Below are positions 34,514 through 43,500 of a stretch of 64,000 nucleotides of DNA, one piece after another. Source of the stretch: Crenothrix sp. D3 (GTDB lineage: Bacteria; Pseudomonadota; Gammaproteobacteria; Methylococcales; Methylomonadaceae). The stretch covers positions 310,001 to 374,000 of the forward strand of contig MBQZ01000018.1 in assembly GCA_002134785.1 (NCBI GenBank). Direction: 5' to 3'. The notes under the pieces were generated by a model. It did no database searches. It saw only the letters and a list, made by a program, of their open reading frames with translations, and was not told the origin of the DNA. The stretch's first letter is position 1. Each line of letters opens with the position of its first letter. Both the position numbers and the translations under genes were made by a program.

Positions 34514-36793
34514 ATGGATGTTATTGCTCGTATTGCTCAAGAATTAGCGGTTAGACCTCAACAAGTCAGTGCAACGGTTGCACTGTTGGACGAAGGTGCG
34601 ACTGTGCCGTTTATTGCCCGTTATCGTAAGGAAGTCACGGGGAATTTAGACGATACGCAACTGCGATTTTTAGCAGAACGCTTAGACTATTTGCGTGAAC
34701 TCAATGCTCGCCGTGACACGGTGTTAAACAGTATCAGTACGCAAGGCAAACTCACGCCTGAATTAGAACGCGCTATTAATGACGCGGATACTAAAACGCT
34801 GTTGGAAGATTTGTATTTACCGTACAAACCTAAACGCCGTACTAAAGCGCAGATTGCGCGTGAAGCTGGATTACAGCCGCTTGCCGATACGCTATTAGCT
34901 GACCGTAACCTGATACCTGAACAAATCGCCGCTCAGTTTATTGACGCTGAAAAAGGCATACTCGATACCGCCAGTGCGTTGGAAGGGGCGCGGCAAATCA
35001 TCATGGAACAAGTGTCTGAAAATGCCGAAGTATTGGCTGAATTGCGTGAGCGTGTTTGGCATCAGGGCATAGTTCACTCAACGGTAGTTGCGGGTAAAGA
35101 GGCTGAGGCGGCAAAGTTTAAAGATTATTTTGATTACTCGGAAGCGATACACAAAATTCCTTCGCACCGTGCCTTGGCTTTATTGCGTGGACGCAATGAA
35201 GATTTGTTAAATATCACTTTAAAACCTGCCGTTGATGACCAGCTTGCCCATGAACAATGCGCTCAAGTGGTTAGTCGTCATTTGCAGATTAAAGACACCC
35301 AAAAACCTGCCGATGCGTGGCTGTCAGAAACTGCCCGTTTAGCGTGGAAAATCAAATTATTCACCCGCATTGATGTGGATTTAAAACTCAAACTGCGAGA
35401 AGCATCTGAGCTGGAATCCATCCGCGTGTTTGCCAGTAATTTAAAAGATTTGTTATTAGCCGCGCCTGCGGGGGCGAAAACCACAATGGGCTTAGACCCC
35501 GGAATTCGTACAGGGGTGAAAGTCGCTGTTGTAGACCAAACAGGAAAATTATTAGATACCACGACTATTTACCCACACCCGCCACGTCAACAATGGAACG
35601 AGTCGATTGCCAGCTTAGCAAAACTCATTAAACAACACCAAGTGCAGTTAGTCAGTATCGGCAACGGCACAGGCTCACGCGAAACTGATACGCTAGTTGC
35701 CGATGTGATGAAGCAATACAGCGATTTAAAATTCACAAAAATCACAGTGTCGGAAGCGGGTGCGTCGGTGTATTCTGCCTCTGAATTGGCGGCGAAAGAA
35801 TTTCCCGATTTAGATGTTTCGATACGCGGCGCGGTGTCTATCGCCAGACGCTTGCAAGACCCACTCGCTGAATTAGTAAAAATTGATCCAAAATCCATAG
35901 GTGTCGGTCAATATCAACACGATGTTAATCAAGTGCAGTTGGCGCGTGGCTTGGATGCGGTGGTTGAAGATTGTGTGAATGCAGTCGGTGTTGATGTGAA
36001 TACCGCTTCCGTTGCGTTGCTGAAACAGGTTTCGGGTTTATCGGCAAGTGTCAGTGAAAATATTGTGGCGTTTCGCAATGAAAACGGCGCGTTTAAAAAT
36101 CGTAAACAATTGAAAAAAGTACCACGTTTAGGCGATAAAGCCTACGAACAAGCAGCAGGTTTTTTGCGCGTGATGAATGGCGATAATCCGCTGGATGCCT
36201 CTGCGGTACATCCTGAAGCCTATCCTGTGGTTGAAGCGATTATTAGCCAGACTCATAAATCGATACGCGATTTAATCGGACAAAGTCAGTTTTTACGCCA
36301 GCTTAATCCTGCTAATTTTACCAATGAACAATTTGGTTTACCGACAGTCACAGACATATTGCAAGAGCTGGAAAAACCTGGTCGTGATCCACGCCCTGAA
36401 TTTAAAAGCGTTGAATTTCAAGCGGGTATTGAAAAAATCAGTGATTTAAAAGTTGGGATGAAATTAGCAGGCGTGGTAACAAATGTGGCAAACTTCGGCG
36501 CGTTCGTGGATATTGGCGTACATCAAGACGGTTTGATACATATTTCGCATTTATCCGATAGCTTTGTGAAAGACCCCAGAGATGCAGTGAAAACAGGTGA
36601 ACTGGTGAAAGTCACGGTGATGGAAGTGGATGTTGAGCGCAAACGCATTGCCTTATCCATGAAAACGGCGGTCAATACCAATGAAATAAAGCCTGAATTC
36701 ACTCAACGCCAACCGAATAACAAACAGCCTAAGCCTACAGTAGCTTTACAAGGCGTGATGGGTAATGCGTTTGCCAAGGCATTGATAAAGTAA
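34514..36793 (+). CDS. tex: Tex, RNA-binding transcription accessory protein
   Basis: 759 residues from the ATG at 34514; the frame extends upstream to 34412 but without a family-like sequence. The N-terminal helical Tex domain (IARIAQELAVRPQQV) is followed by the YqgF/RNase H-like domain (GLDPGIRTGVKVAVVD), a helix-hairpin-helix region (VDVNTASVALLKQVSGL, and RKQLKKVPRLGDKAYEQAAGF), and a C-terminal S1 domain (GVVTNVANFGAFVDIGVHQDGL). Length and order match bacterial Tex. It affects transcription, in some species toxin or stress genes. Confidence 0.96.
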   Translation: MDVIARIAQELAVRPQQVSATVALLDEGATVPFIARYRKEVTGNLDDTQLRFLAERLDYLRELNARRDTVLNSISTQGKLTPELERAINDADTKTLLEDLYLPYKPKRRTKAQIAREAGLQPLADTLLADRNLIPEQIAAQFIDAEKGILDTASALEGARQIIMEQVSENAEVLAELRERVWHQGIVHSTVVAGKEAEAAKFKDYFDYSEAIHKIPSHRALALLRGRNEDLLNITLKPAVDDQLAHEQCAQVVSRHLQIKDTQKPADAWLSETARLAWKIKLFTRIDVDLKLKLREASELESIRVFASNLKDLLLAAPAGAKTTMGLDPGIRTGVKVAVVDQTGKLLDTTTIYPHPPRQQWNESIASLAKLIKQHQVQLVSIGNGTGSRETDTLVADVMKQYSDLKFTKITVSEAGASVYSASELAAKEFPDLDVSIRGAVSIARRLQDPLAELVKIDPKSIGVGQYQHDVNQVQLARGLDAVVEDCVNAVGVDVNTASVALLKQVSGLSASVSENIVAFRNENGAFKNRKQLKKVPRLGDKAYEQAAGFLRVMNGDNPLDASAVHPEAYPVVEAIISQTHKSIRDLIGQSQFLRQLNPANFTNEQFGLPTVTDILQELEKPGRDPRPEFKSVEFQAGIEKISDLKVGMKLAGVVTNVANFGAFVDIGVHQDGLIHISHLSDSFVKDPRDAVKTGELVKVTVMEVDVERKRIALSMKTAVNTNEIKPEFTQRQPNNKQPKPTVALQGVMGNAFAKALIK

Positions 36794-36809
36794 ACAATCA
36801 TAGCTCTGC

Positions 36810-36815
36810 TATACT
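36810..36815 (+). promoter_or_regulatory. Extended -10 before the TIGR04073 gene
   Basis: TATACT preceded by TGC (extended -10), 34 bases upstream of the ATG at 36850. No clear -35. Confidence 0.4.
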
Positions 36816-36849
36816 AAATTCATTACTAACATCGACAGCGGGATTGATT

Positions 36850-37332
36850 ATGAACACTTACCATCGTTTTTTTGTTGCTGGTCTTTTGACGGGTTTATCG
36901 CTAGGTTACACATCAACAGCAGTGGCAGAACCACAATATCAGTCGCAACAACAATACCAACAAAACCAACAACAATACCAGCCAGTATTAAGAAAGAGGA
37001 GTTATGGCGATAAAGTGGGTAACAAAGCACTGAATGGTTTCACTAATATCACCAGTTCTTGGCTAGAAGTTCCAAAAAGTATCGTTAACAACACCAATGC
37101 CGAAGGCAGTAATATTGTTTTTGGATTAGTGGGTGGCGCGATTGAAGGAACGTTAAATACAGTTGGTCGTGCAACCGCTGGTGTAGCTGACTTAGTGACC
37201 GCGCCACTAGCAACTAAACCTATTGTCCAACCTCAATATATTTGGGAAGATTTTGATGAGGCTAGCACCTACGGCAAGGTGTTTCGTTTGGATAGTGATG
37301 AACAGTTACAAGGCAAGCAACCCAGACAATAA
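36850..37332 (+). CDS. Exosortase-system-associated protein, TIGR04073-like
   Basis: 160 residues from the ATG at 36850; a TTG two codons upstream is in frame. A signal peptide ends near VAEP. A Gln/Tyr-rich stretch (QYQSQQQYQQNQQQYQ) precedes the conserved core: KVGNKALNGFTNITSSWLEVPK, FGLVGGAIEGTLNTVGRATAGVADLVTAPLAT and PQYIWEDF. That core matches what I recall of the TIGR04073 family, whose members often occur in genomes with PEP-CTERM/exosortase systems. No exosortase gene lies in this window. It is secreted, probably periplasmic or surface-associated; the exact function is unknown. Confidence 0.75.
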   Translation: MNTYHRFFVAGLLTGLSLGYTSTAVAEPQYQSQQQYQQNQQQYQPVLRKRSYGDKVGNKALNGFTNITSSWLEVPKSIVNNTNAEGSNIVFGLVGGAIEGTLNTVGRATAGVADLVTAPLATKPIVQPQYIWEDFDEASTYGKVFRLDSDEQLQGKQPRQ

Positions 37333-37509
37333 CGGTCTTTATTACAATTCCTTATAGTATGGATTACCCTTCTTAAATGTAACTGACGTGGCACACAGAA
37401 TGCAAACCGCGCCCTATTTTGCGGCAATACAGCTGAGGTTTAAAAGGGTTCTATCTTAAGATTGTCTGGACAATGGCGATCACAATACTTAAACCTACAA
37501 ATAGTGAAG

Positions 37510-37542
37510 CAGAATGCAGGAACGTCATTATCCTGCATTCTG
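37510..37542. terminator. Strong hairpin between convergent genes
   Basis: CAGAATGCAGGA, a 9-base loop and TCCTGCATTCTG form a perfect 12-bp stem. It lies just before the 3' end of rsmG and after the TIGR04073 gene, where a bidirectional terminator would be expected. There is no long T-run. Confidence 0.5.
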
Positions 37543-37557
37543 TGTTGCTTCTGCCGA

Positions 37558-38172
37558 CTACTTGCTTATCCGCACCAAACATCGCTCCGCTTCCACCTCA
37601 GGCACATAAATCGGTATCAACGTGACTTTAGCCTGAATCTCTGCTAATTCCGCTTCGGGGATTTGCCCTTTCATTGCCAGTATCACTCCATTAGGATTCA
37701 GTAAATGCGTGGTCACAGTCACCATATCAGGCAAGCTGGAAAAAGCACGAGTAGTAACAATATCAAAACCCAGTTCAGGTTGATAATCCTCTGCTCGACT
37801 ATGAATCACACTGACATTTTTCAGTTTTAATTCCAAAATAACTTGCTGCACGAAGCGAGTTTTTTTCGCGTTACTGTCCAGCAACACAAATTCCACCTCA
37901 GGCAAAAATATCGCTAACGGAATTCCAGGGAGTCCCGCGCCTGTACCGATGTCGATAACACGCTTACCTTCAATATGAGGAAAAATCGCCAAGCTATCGA
38001 GAATATGCAAACGCGCCATGTCTTCATTATTGCGCACGGCGGTGAGGTTATAGGCTTTATTCCATTTAGCAATCAGCTTAATAAACGCTAACAGTTTTTC
38101 GATTTGTTCAGGGGTGTGCGGCAGGTTTAACGCAGTTAAACCCGATTCTAAAATAGTGCGACAGGCTTCCAT
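37558..38172 (-). CDS. rsmG: 16S rRNA (guanine-527-N7) methyltransferase
   Basis: 204 residues. RsmG/GidB motifs: WNKAYNLTAVRN, then RVIDIGTGAGLPGIPLAIFLP (SAM site), VLLDSNAKKTRFV and VTTRAFSSLPDMV. It methylates 16S rRNA; its loss causes low-level streptomycin resistance in other bacteria. It overlaps the mnmG stop by one base, forming the classic gidA-gidB pair. Confidence 0.97.
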   Translation of the reverse strand: MEACRTILESGLTALNLPHTPEQIEKLLAFIKLIAKWNKAYNLTAVRNNEDMARLHILDSLAIFPHIEGKRVIDIGTGAGLPGIPLAIFLPEVEFVLLDSNAKKTRFVQQVILELKLKNVSVIHSRAEDYQPELGFDIVTTRAFSSLPDMVTVTTHLLNPNGVILAMKGQIPEAELAEIQAKVTLIPIYVPEVEAERCLVRISK

Positions 38173-40043
38173 TAGGCAGATTTCTTCTTTAAATAAACTA
38201 ATAATAAGGATATGGCGGCAGGAGTCATGCCCTGCATCCGTGAGGCTTGCCCTAAAGTTTCTGGGCGTTGGCGGTTCAGTTTTTCGACCAGCTCATTTGA
38301 TAAACCAGAGACTTCGGCGTACACAAATTCATCGGGTAATTTTAAATGGTCATATTTCAGAGCCTTATCAATTTCAGTTTGTTGTCTGGTCAGATAGCCT
38401 GCGTATTTCGATTGAATTTCCACTTGTTCAGCAACCGCTTCATCTACCGTATCGCTGTCTTCTAAAAACGATAACAAATGTTGAATATCGACTTCGGGAC
38501 GGCGCAATAACTCGGTTAAACTGGCTTCTTTTAACAGCGGCTTGCCCCAATAATGTTCCACTTGCTCGGCTTCATGTGTACCTGCGCGTATCCATTTTTT
38601 CTTGAGCGTGTCTTGTAACTCAGTAATCGCGGCGCGTTTGATTTCAAAAGCCTGCCAGCGTTCATCATCGACTAGCCCTAATTCGCGACCTTTTGCCGTT
38701 AAACGTAAATCCGCATTATCTTCACGCAGCAATAAACGGTATTCCGCACGGCTGGTAAACATTCGATACGGTTCTTGTGTGCCGCGAGTGATTAAATCAT
38801 CAATCATCACGCCCATATAGGCTTCATCACGCGCAGGACACCAACTCTCTTTGCCCTGTACCAAACGCGCAGCATTCAAACCCGCAATCAACCCTTGCGC
38901 AGCGGCTTCTTCATAACCTGTCGTGCCGTTAATTTGCCCTGCAAAAAATAAACTGTCGATATGCTTAGTTTCCAACGACATTTTTAAATCGCGTGGATCA
39001 AAAAAGTCGTATTCAATCGCATAACCAGGACGCAAAATTTCGGCATTTTCAAACCCTTCCATTGAGCGTACAAAGTTATACTGCACATCAAACGGCAAGC
39101 TAGTCGAAATACCATTCGGATAAATTTCGTGGGTATTCAGTCCTTCTGGTTCGATAAAAATTTGATGTGAATCACGGTCAGCAAAACGCACAATTTTATC
39201 TTCAATCGACGGACAATAACGCGGGCCTATGCCCTCGATAATGCCAGAATACAACGGCGAACGGTCTAAACCTGCACGAATAATGTCGTGGGTTTTTTCA
39301 TTGGTGCGAGTGATGTGACATGGAATCTGCCGTGGATGCTGTTCACGTTTACCCATAAAGGAAAATACAGGGATAGGCGTGTCACCGTGCTGTTCAGCTA
39401 AACGATTAAAATCAATCGTGCGTCCATCAATACGCGGCGGTGTACCCGTCTTTAAACGGTCAATACGAAACGGCAATTCACGCAAACGTTCAGCCAAGGC
39501 AACCGAAGCCGAATCACCCGCACGCCCACCGCTGTAATTTTCCAAACCGATATGAATCTTACCTGCGAGAAAAGTCCCCGCCGTTAATACCACAGCCCGC
39601 GCTGAAAAATCCAAACCCATTTGCGTTTTCACGCCCACGACTTTCGTGCCTTCAACAATCAAATCGCTCACCGTTTGCTGAAACAATGAAAGATTAGGCT
39701 GATTTTCTAACGCCCATCTCACCGCTTGTTTATACAACTGTCTATCAGCTTGAGCGCGAGTGGCGCGTACCGCTGGGCCTTTACTGGCATTCAACGTGCG
39801 AAACTGAATCCCGCCCACATCAATCGCCTTTGCCATAATGCCGCCCAGAGCATCAATTTCTTTCACCAAATGCCCTTTACCAATCCCACCAATCGCAGGA
39901 TTGCAACTCATTTGCCCCAAGGTATCGATATTTTGCGTCAACAATAACGTTTTCGCACCACACCGCGCCGCTGCTAATGCCGCTTCAGTTCCTGCATGAC
40001 CGCCACCCACGACAATCACATCAAAATCTTTTTTAAATTTCAC
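38172..40043 (-). CDS. mnmG: tRNA uridine-5-carboxymethylaminomethyl modification enzyme
   Basis: 623 residues, the normal MnmG/GidA length. The FAD-binding start [20 protein letters not shown], the conserved [35 protein letters not shown] and [12 protein letters not shown] are all present. With MnmE it forms the cmnm5U modification at tRNA wobble U34. It is upstream of rsmG. Confidence 0.98.
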   Translation of the reverse strand: MKFKKDFDVIVVGGGHAGTEAALAAARCGAKTLLLTQNIDTLGQMSCNPAIGGIGKGHLVKEIDALGGIMAKAIDVGGIQFRTLNASKGPAVRATRAQADRQLYKQAVRWALENQPNLSLFQQTVSDLIVEGTKVVGVKTQMGLDFSARAVVLTAGTFLAGKIHIGLENYSGGRAGDSASVALAERLRELPFRIDRLKTGTPPRIDGRTIDFNRLAEQHGDTPIPVFSFMGKREQHPRQIPCHITRTNEKTHDIIRAGLDRSPLYSGIIEGIGPRYCPSIEDKIVRFADRDSHQIFIEPEGLNTHEIYPNGISTSLPFDVQYNFVRSMEGFENAEILRPGYAIEYDFFDPRDLKMSLETKHIDSLFFAGQINGTTGYEEAAAQGLIAGLNAARLVQGKESWCPARDEAYMGVMIDDLITRGTQEPYRMFTSRAEYRLLLREDNADLRLTAKGRELGLVDDERWQAFEIKRAAITELQDTLKKKWIRAGTHEAEQVEHYWGKPLLKEASLTELLRRPEVDIQHLLSFLEDSDTVDEAVAEQVEIQSKYAGYLTRQQTEIDKALKYDHLKLPDEFVYAEVSGLSNELVEKLNRQRPETLGQASRMQGMTPAAISLLLVYLKKKSA

Positions 40044-40068
40044 AAGTCTTATTACTCTGCGCCAATGG

Positions 40069-40074
40069 TATAAT
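40069..40074 (+). promoter_or_regulatory. Extended -10 promoter for the small basic protein gene
   Basis: TGGTATAAT (TGn plus perfect -10), 51 bases before the ATG at 40125 and divergent from mnmG. There is no clear -35. Confidence 0.5.
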
Positions 40075-40124
40075 TACAGTGTGTTTTTTATTTAACACGT
40101 CAACGCTATTATAAGAGGTAAACC

Positions 40125-40358
40125 ATGAAAAAACGTAAAAATCCGCAGTTGCTTGAACAAGTAACATTGCAAAACCCAGTCGCGAAGTTTGCACGCCAAT
40201 TTAATAAAGCTTGTGTCTTTGCTGATAAAAACCAATATCGGCGCACTCCAAAACATCGGAAGCAGGAGGCTTCTTTAATTATTCTAACTAGAATGATTAA
40301 AGCAGTCTTTTGTTTTTCCGCTACTAAAAGTGCGTATTGCGTACCTCACTTGATATAA
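40125..40358 (+). CDS. Small basic conserved protein (DUF7230-like)
   Basis: 77 residues. The N-terminal half, KKRKNPQLL...NPVAKFARQFNKACVFADKNQYRR, matches a small basic protein common in gammaproteobacteria, for which I believe the Pfam name is DUF7230. RBS AAGAGGTAAACC just before the ATG and an extended -10 upstream support expression. The function is unknown; a nucleic-acid role is possible from charge. The 3' end overlaps the promoter of the tRNA gene. Confidence 0.7.
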   Translation: MKKRKNPQLLEQVTLQNPVAKFARQFNKACVFADKNQYRRTPKHRKQEASLIILTRMIKAVFCFSATKSAYCVPHLI

Positions 40359-40359
40359 T
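40354..40359 (+). promoter_or_regulatory. Extended -10 promoter of tRNA-Arg
   Basis: TGATATAAT (TGn plus perfect -10) ends 9 bases before the tRNA 5' end. Its position predicts a leader of at most a few bases. It lies at the stop codon of the preceding gene. Confidence 0.6.
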
Positions 40360-40368
40360 TCACACAAA

Positions 40369-40445
40369 GTCCTCGTGGCGCAACTGGATAGCGCAGCCCC
40401 CTCCTAAGGGGCAGGTTGTAGGTTCGATTCCTATCGGGGACACCA
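40369..40445 (+). tRNA. tRNA-Arg (anticodon CCT)
   Basis: A 77-base cloverleaf including an encoded CCA end. Acceptor GTCCTCG pairs with CGGGGAC; the anticodon arm GCCCC/GGGGC encloses CTCCTAA with anticodon CCT; the T arm contains GGTTCGATTCC. It reads AGG codons. It lies just before a type I restriction-modification region. Confidence 0.97.
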
Positions 40446-40595
40446 TTAAAATCAATAAGTTACAATAAAAATAAACCTTAATATTATTCTCATGTTGCAC
40501 TCATGTTGCAGTTGAAAATAAATCACCACAATAAACCGCAACAATTGCTGTTAAAAGTGGCGCGTATCAATGCCCCTGTTTTTCACTCAAAACCA
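40446..40595. other. Spacer after tRNA-Arg with short direct repeats
   Basis: No gene seen. CTCATGTTGCA is present twice in tandem at about 40490-40511. The tRNA 3' end is not repeated elsewhere in the window, so no attachment-site duplication can be shown. Confidence 0.4.
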
Positions 40596-40808
40596 TCACC
40601 GCAAAGAATTATTCAAAGTCACTTGCTCATTCACTTGGTGGGTAGGTGTCGGCAATGGAATACCTGATTTAATCCAGTCACTGCATTGCTTCATTTGCTT
40701 GAACTGATCTGTATAGCCGTCTGCTTTGTCGGGATGGGTTCTTTGCATTAACAGCGGTTTTACTTCCTCCAACACGGATTGCCTTTTTGTGGGTGAAAGT
40801 TCACGCAA
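40596..40808 (-). CDS. Short protein with HPDK motif, perhaps a truncated gene
   Basis: 70 residues from a TTG; the frame continues upstream for nine codons to a stop without an ATG. The middle (LLMQRTHPDKADGYTDQFKQMKQCSDWI) resembles the HPD loop and third helix of J-domains, but the preceding helix is not a convincing match. It may be the 3' remnant of a larger gene. No family can be named. Confidence 0.3.
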   Translation of the reverse strand: MRELSPTKRQSVLEEVKPLLMQRTHPDKADGYTDQFKQMKQCSDWIKSGIPLPTPTHQVNEQVTLNNSLR

Positions 40809-40936
40809 TGCCTGATTCAGTCTAACAATTTCATGTTAGTTGTTAGGTAAAACGCTATTTACGATTCCAGAGTTTCTATGGAGTGCTGTGTCTTGTATAG
40901 TGTCTTCTACTAAACCATAATAAAAATAATAGGGAC

Positions 40937-43312
40937 ATGGATAAAAAGCAACTCAGTGAACGTGATATTTGCACAAAATACATTACCCCCGCGATTAAAA
41001 AAGCAGGCTGGGATATACAAACACAAGTACGAGAGGAATTTTCTTTTACCGATGGCAGAGTGATAGTGCGCGGTAGATTGCACACCAGAGGCAAGCAACG
41101 CCGTGCCGACTATTTGCTAAGCTATCAAAAAAACCAACCCATTGCCGTTATTGAAGCCAAAAATAACAACCATAAAATCGGTGACGGCTTGCAACAAGCC
41201 TTAGCTTATGCCGAAACCCTAGATGTTCCGTTTGTGTTTAGTAGCAATGGCGATGGTTTTCTATTTCACGATAACACAGGGCTATCCGAAAATATCGAAA
41301 CTGAGTTAAGCCTAGATGAATTTCCCAGCCCTGAAACACTCTGGCAGCTTTATTGCGAGTGGAAAAACATAACCGCCATTGAAAAAGAACTGATTACCAC
41401 CCCGTATTATCAAGACAGTAGCAACCGCTCCCCGCGTTATTATCAAATCAATGCCATCAATCGCACTATTGATGCCGTCAGCAAAGAGCAACAGCGTATT
41501 TTGTTAGTCATGGCAACAGGCACAGGTAAAACCTATACCGCCTTTCAAATTATATGGCGGTTATGGAAGTCAGGGCAGAAAAAGCGCATTTTGTTTTTAG
41601 CTGACCGCAATATTCTAGTGGATCAAACCAAGAACAACGACTTTAGACCTTTTGGTTCAGCCATGACCAAAATCAGCAATCGGCAAATTAACAAATCGTT
41701 TGAAATTTACCTATCACTGTATCAAGCCGTCACAGGCAATGACGAAGAGAAAAACATCTACAAACAATTTTCGCCCACCTTCTTTGACTTGGTGATTATT
41801 GATGAATGTCATCGTGGTAGTGCCAAAGAAGACTCCGCATGGCGGGCGATTTTAGACTATTTCAACAGCGCGACCCATATCGGTTTAACTGCCACACCTA
41901 AAGAAACCAAAGACACCTCCAACAGTGAATATTTTGGTAAGCCCATTTACAGCTATTCACTTAAACAAGGCATTGAAGACGGATTTTTAGCCCCGTACAA
42001 AGTCATCCGCATTGATTTTGATATAGACCTGAACGGCTGGAAACCCAAACAGGGGCAAAAAGATAAATATGGTCGATTGATTGAAGACCGCATTTACAAC
42101 CGCAAAGACATTGATAAAAACATCATCTTTGATGAGCGCACTTATTTAGTCGCATGGAAAATCACCGAATATTTACAAAAAACAGGCGAATTTCAAAAGA
42201 CCATTGTGTTCTGTGATGACATAGAACACGCCGAACGAATGCGGCAAGCACTCGTTAATCTTAATCCAGAACGCGCCAAAGAAAACCGTAAATACATCAT
42301 GCGCATAACAGGGGATGATAAAGATGGCAAAGCCGAACTGGACAACTTTATCGACCCTGAATCGGTTTATCCCGTGATAGCCATCACCAGTAAATTAATG
42401 TCCACAGGTGTTGATGCCAAAACCTGTAAATTAATTGTCTTAGACCAAAACATTCAATCCATGACCGAATTTAAACAAATTATCGGACGTGGAACGCGCA
42501 TTGATGAAAGCTATAATAAATTCTGGTTCACCATCATGGATTTTAAAAACGCAACTAAGCTGTTTTCTGATTCAAAATTTGACGGTGATCCAGTTCAAAT
42601 TTATGAACCCAAGCCCGATGAACCTATTACGCCGCCCGAACCAAACGATGAAACTGCCGAACCGTCAGCGACTTACGACACAGACACGGGTATTCTGACT
42701 GACCCGCCTGCTCCCCAGCCTAAAGAACCTAAAATTCATATCGGTACTGACGTAAAAGTCGAAATTACCAACATTCAAGTCACGGTAACAGGCGCGGACG
42801 GCACACAAGAAACCCAATCACTGACTAATTACACGCGCCACTGTGTCAATAAACACTACACAACGCTCAATGATTTTTTACGTCGTTGGACAGAAGCCGA
42901 TAAAAAACAAGCCATCATTCAAGAACTTACTGAGCAAGGCGTATTTTGGCAAGAACTACACCAAACCGTCAGCCAAAAACTAGGCTATGAACTCGACCCG
43001 TTTGATTTGATTTGTCATATCGTCTTTGACCAACCGCCGTTATCTCGAAAGGAACGCGCCGATAATGTCAAAAAGCGTGATTATTTCAGCCAATACCAAG
43101 GCGCGGCTAAACAGGTTTTAGAAGCCTTGTTGGATAAATATGCCGATGTTGGCATAGAAGAAATTGAAAAAACCGAAGTGATTACCCAAATTCCCTTTTC
43201 AAACATGGGGACAGCGATAGAATTACTCACCGCGTTTGGTGGCAAAGCCAACTATATAAAAGCCGTGCAGGCTTTAGAACATGAACTTTATGACATAAAA
43301 AAATCTGCCTAA
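40937..43312 (+). CDS. hsdR: Type I restriction enzyme R subunit (EcoEI-like)
   Basis: 791 residues. An N-terminal nuclease domain has RADYLLSY...PIAVIEAKNNN (the D...ExK core). The helicase core follows, with Walker A VMATGTGKTYTA and box II IIDECHRGS, then HIGLTATPKE and QIIGRGTRID for later motifs. The C-terminal domain is EcoEI_R_C-like. The RBS AGGGAC is directly before the ATG. Together with HsdM and HsdS it cleaves DNA that lacks the host methylation pattern. Confidence 0.95.
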   Translation: MDKKQLSERDICTKYITPAIKKAGWDIQTQVREEFSFTDGRVIVRGRLHTRGKQRRADYLLSYQKNQPIAVIEAKNNNHKIGDGLQQALAYAETLDVPFVFSSNGDGFLFHDNTGLSENIETELSLDEFPSPETLWQLYCEWKNITAIEKELITTPYYQDSSNRSPRYYQINAINRTIDAVSKEQQRILLVMATGTGKTYTAFQIIWRLWKSGQKKRILFLADRNILVDQTKNNDFRPFGSAMTKISNRQINKSFEIYLSLYQAVTGNDEEKNIYKQFSPTFFDLVIIDECHRGSAKEDSAWRAILDYFNSATHIGLTATPKETKDTSNSEYFGKPIYSYSLKQGIEDGFLAPYKVIRIDFDIDLNGWKPKQGQKDKYGRLIEDRIYNRKDIDKNIIFDERTYLVAWKITEYLQKTGEFQKTIVFCDDIEHAERMRQALVNLNPERAKENRKYIMRITGDDKDGKAELDNFIDPESVYPVIAITSKLMSTGVDAKTCKLIVLDQNIQSMTEFKQIIGRGTRIDESYNKFWFTIMDFKNATKLFSDSKFDGDPVQIYEPKPDEPITPPEPNDETAEPSATYDTDTGILTDPPAPQPKEPKIHIGTDVKVEITNIQVTVTGADGTQETQSLTNYTRHCVNKHYTTLNDFLRRWTEADKKQAIIQELTEQGVFWQELHQTVSQKLGYELDPFDLICHIVFDQPPLSRKERADNVKKRDYFSQYQGAAKQVLEALLDKYADVGIEEIEKTEVITQIPFSNMGTAIELLTAFGGKANYIKAVQALEHELYDIKKSA

Positions 43313-43323
43313 TATTCTGACTT

Positions 43324-43456
43324 GTTCCCACGCGCCGCGTTACTGCCAATTATTGTAGGGGCAATCCCTTGTGGTTGCCCCCTGATAACGACCTATTGCA
43401 AGAGCAGGCACAAGGCACATCCCCTACATAATGGCAGTGATGACACGCGTGGGAAC
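43324..43456. repeat. Large cruciform-forming dispersed repeat
   Basis: GTTCCCACGCG (43324-43334) and CGCGTGGGAAC (43446-43456) form the outer arms. Further pairing includes TACTGCCA/TGGCAGT and TGTAGGGG/CCCCTACA. An inner hairpin is GGGGCAA/TTGCCCC. It fills most of the hsdR-hsdM gap. A related TTCCCACGC/GCGTGGGAA palindrome lies at 63768-63788. Confidence 0.75.
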
Positions 43457-43500
43457 GAGAATTAACCCAATCACCCCTTAACCCCAAATAACAAAAAACC

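Noticed and set aside
38114-39947. Plus-strand frames across rsmG and mnmG
   Set aside because: They are antisense to well-conserved genes and have no domain resemblance.
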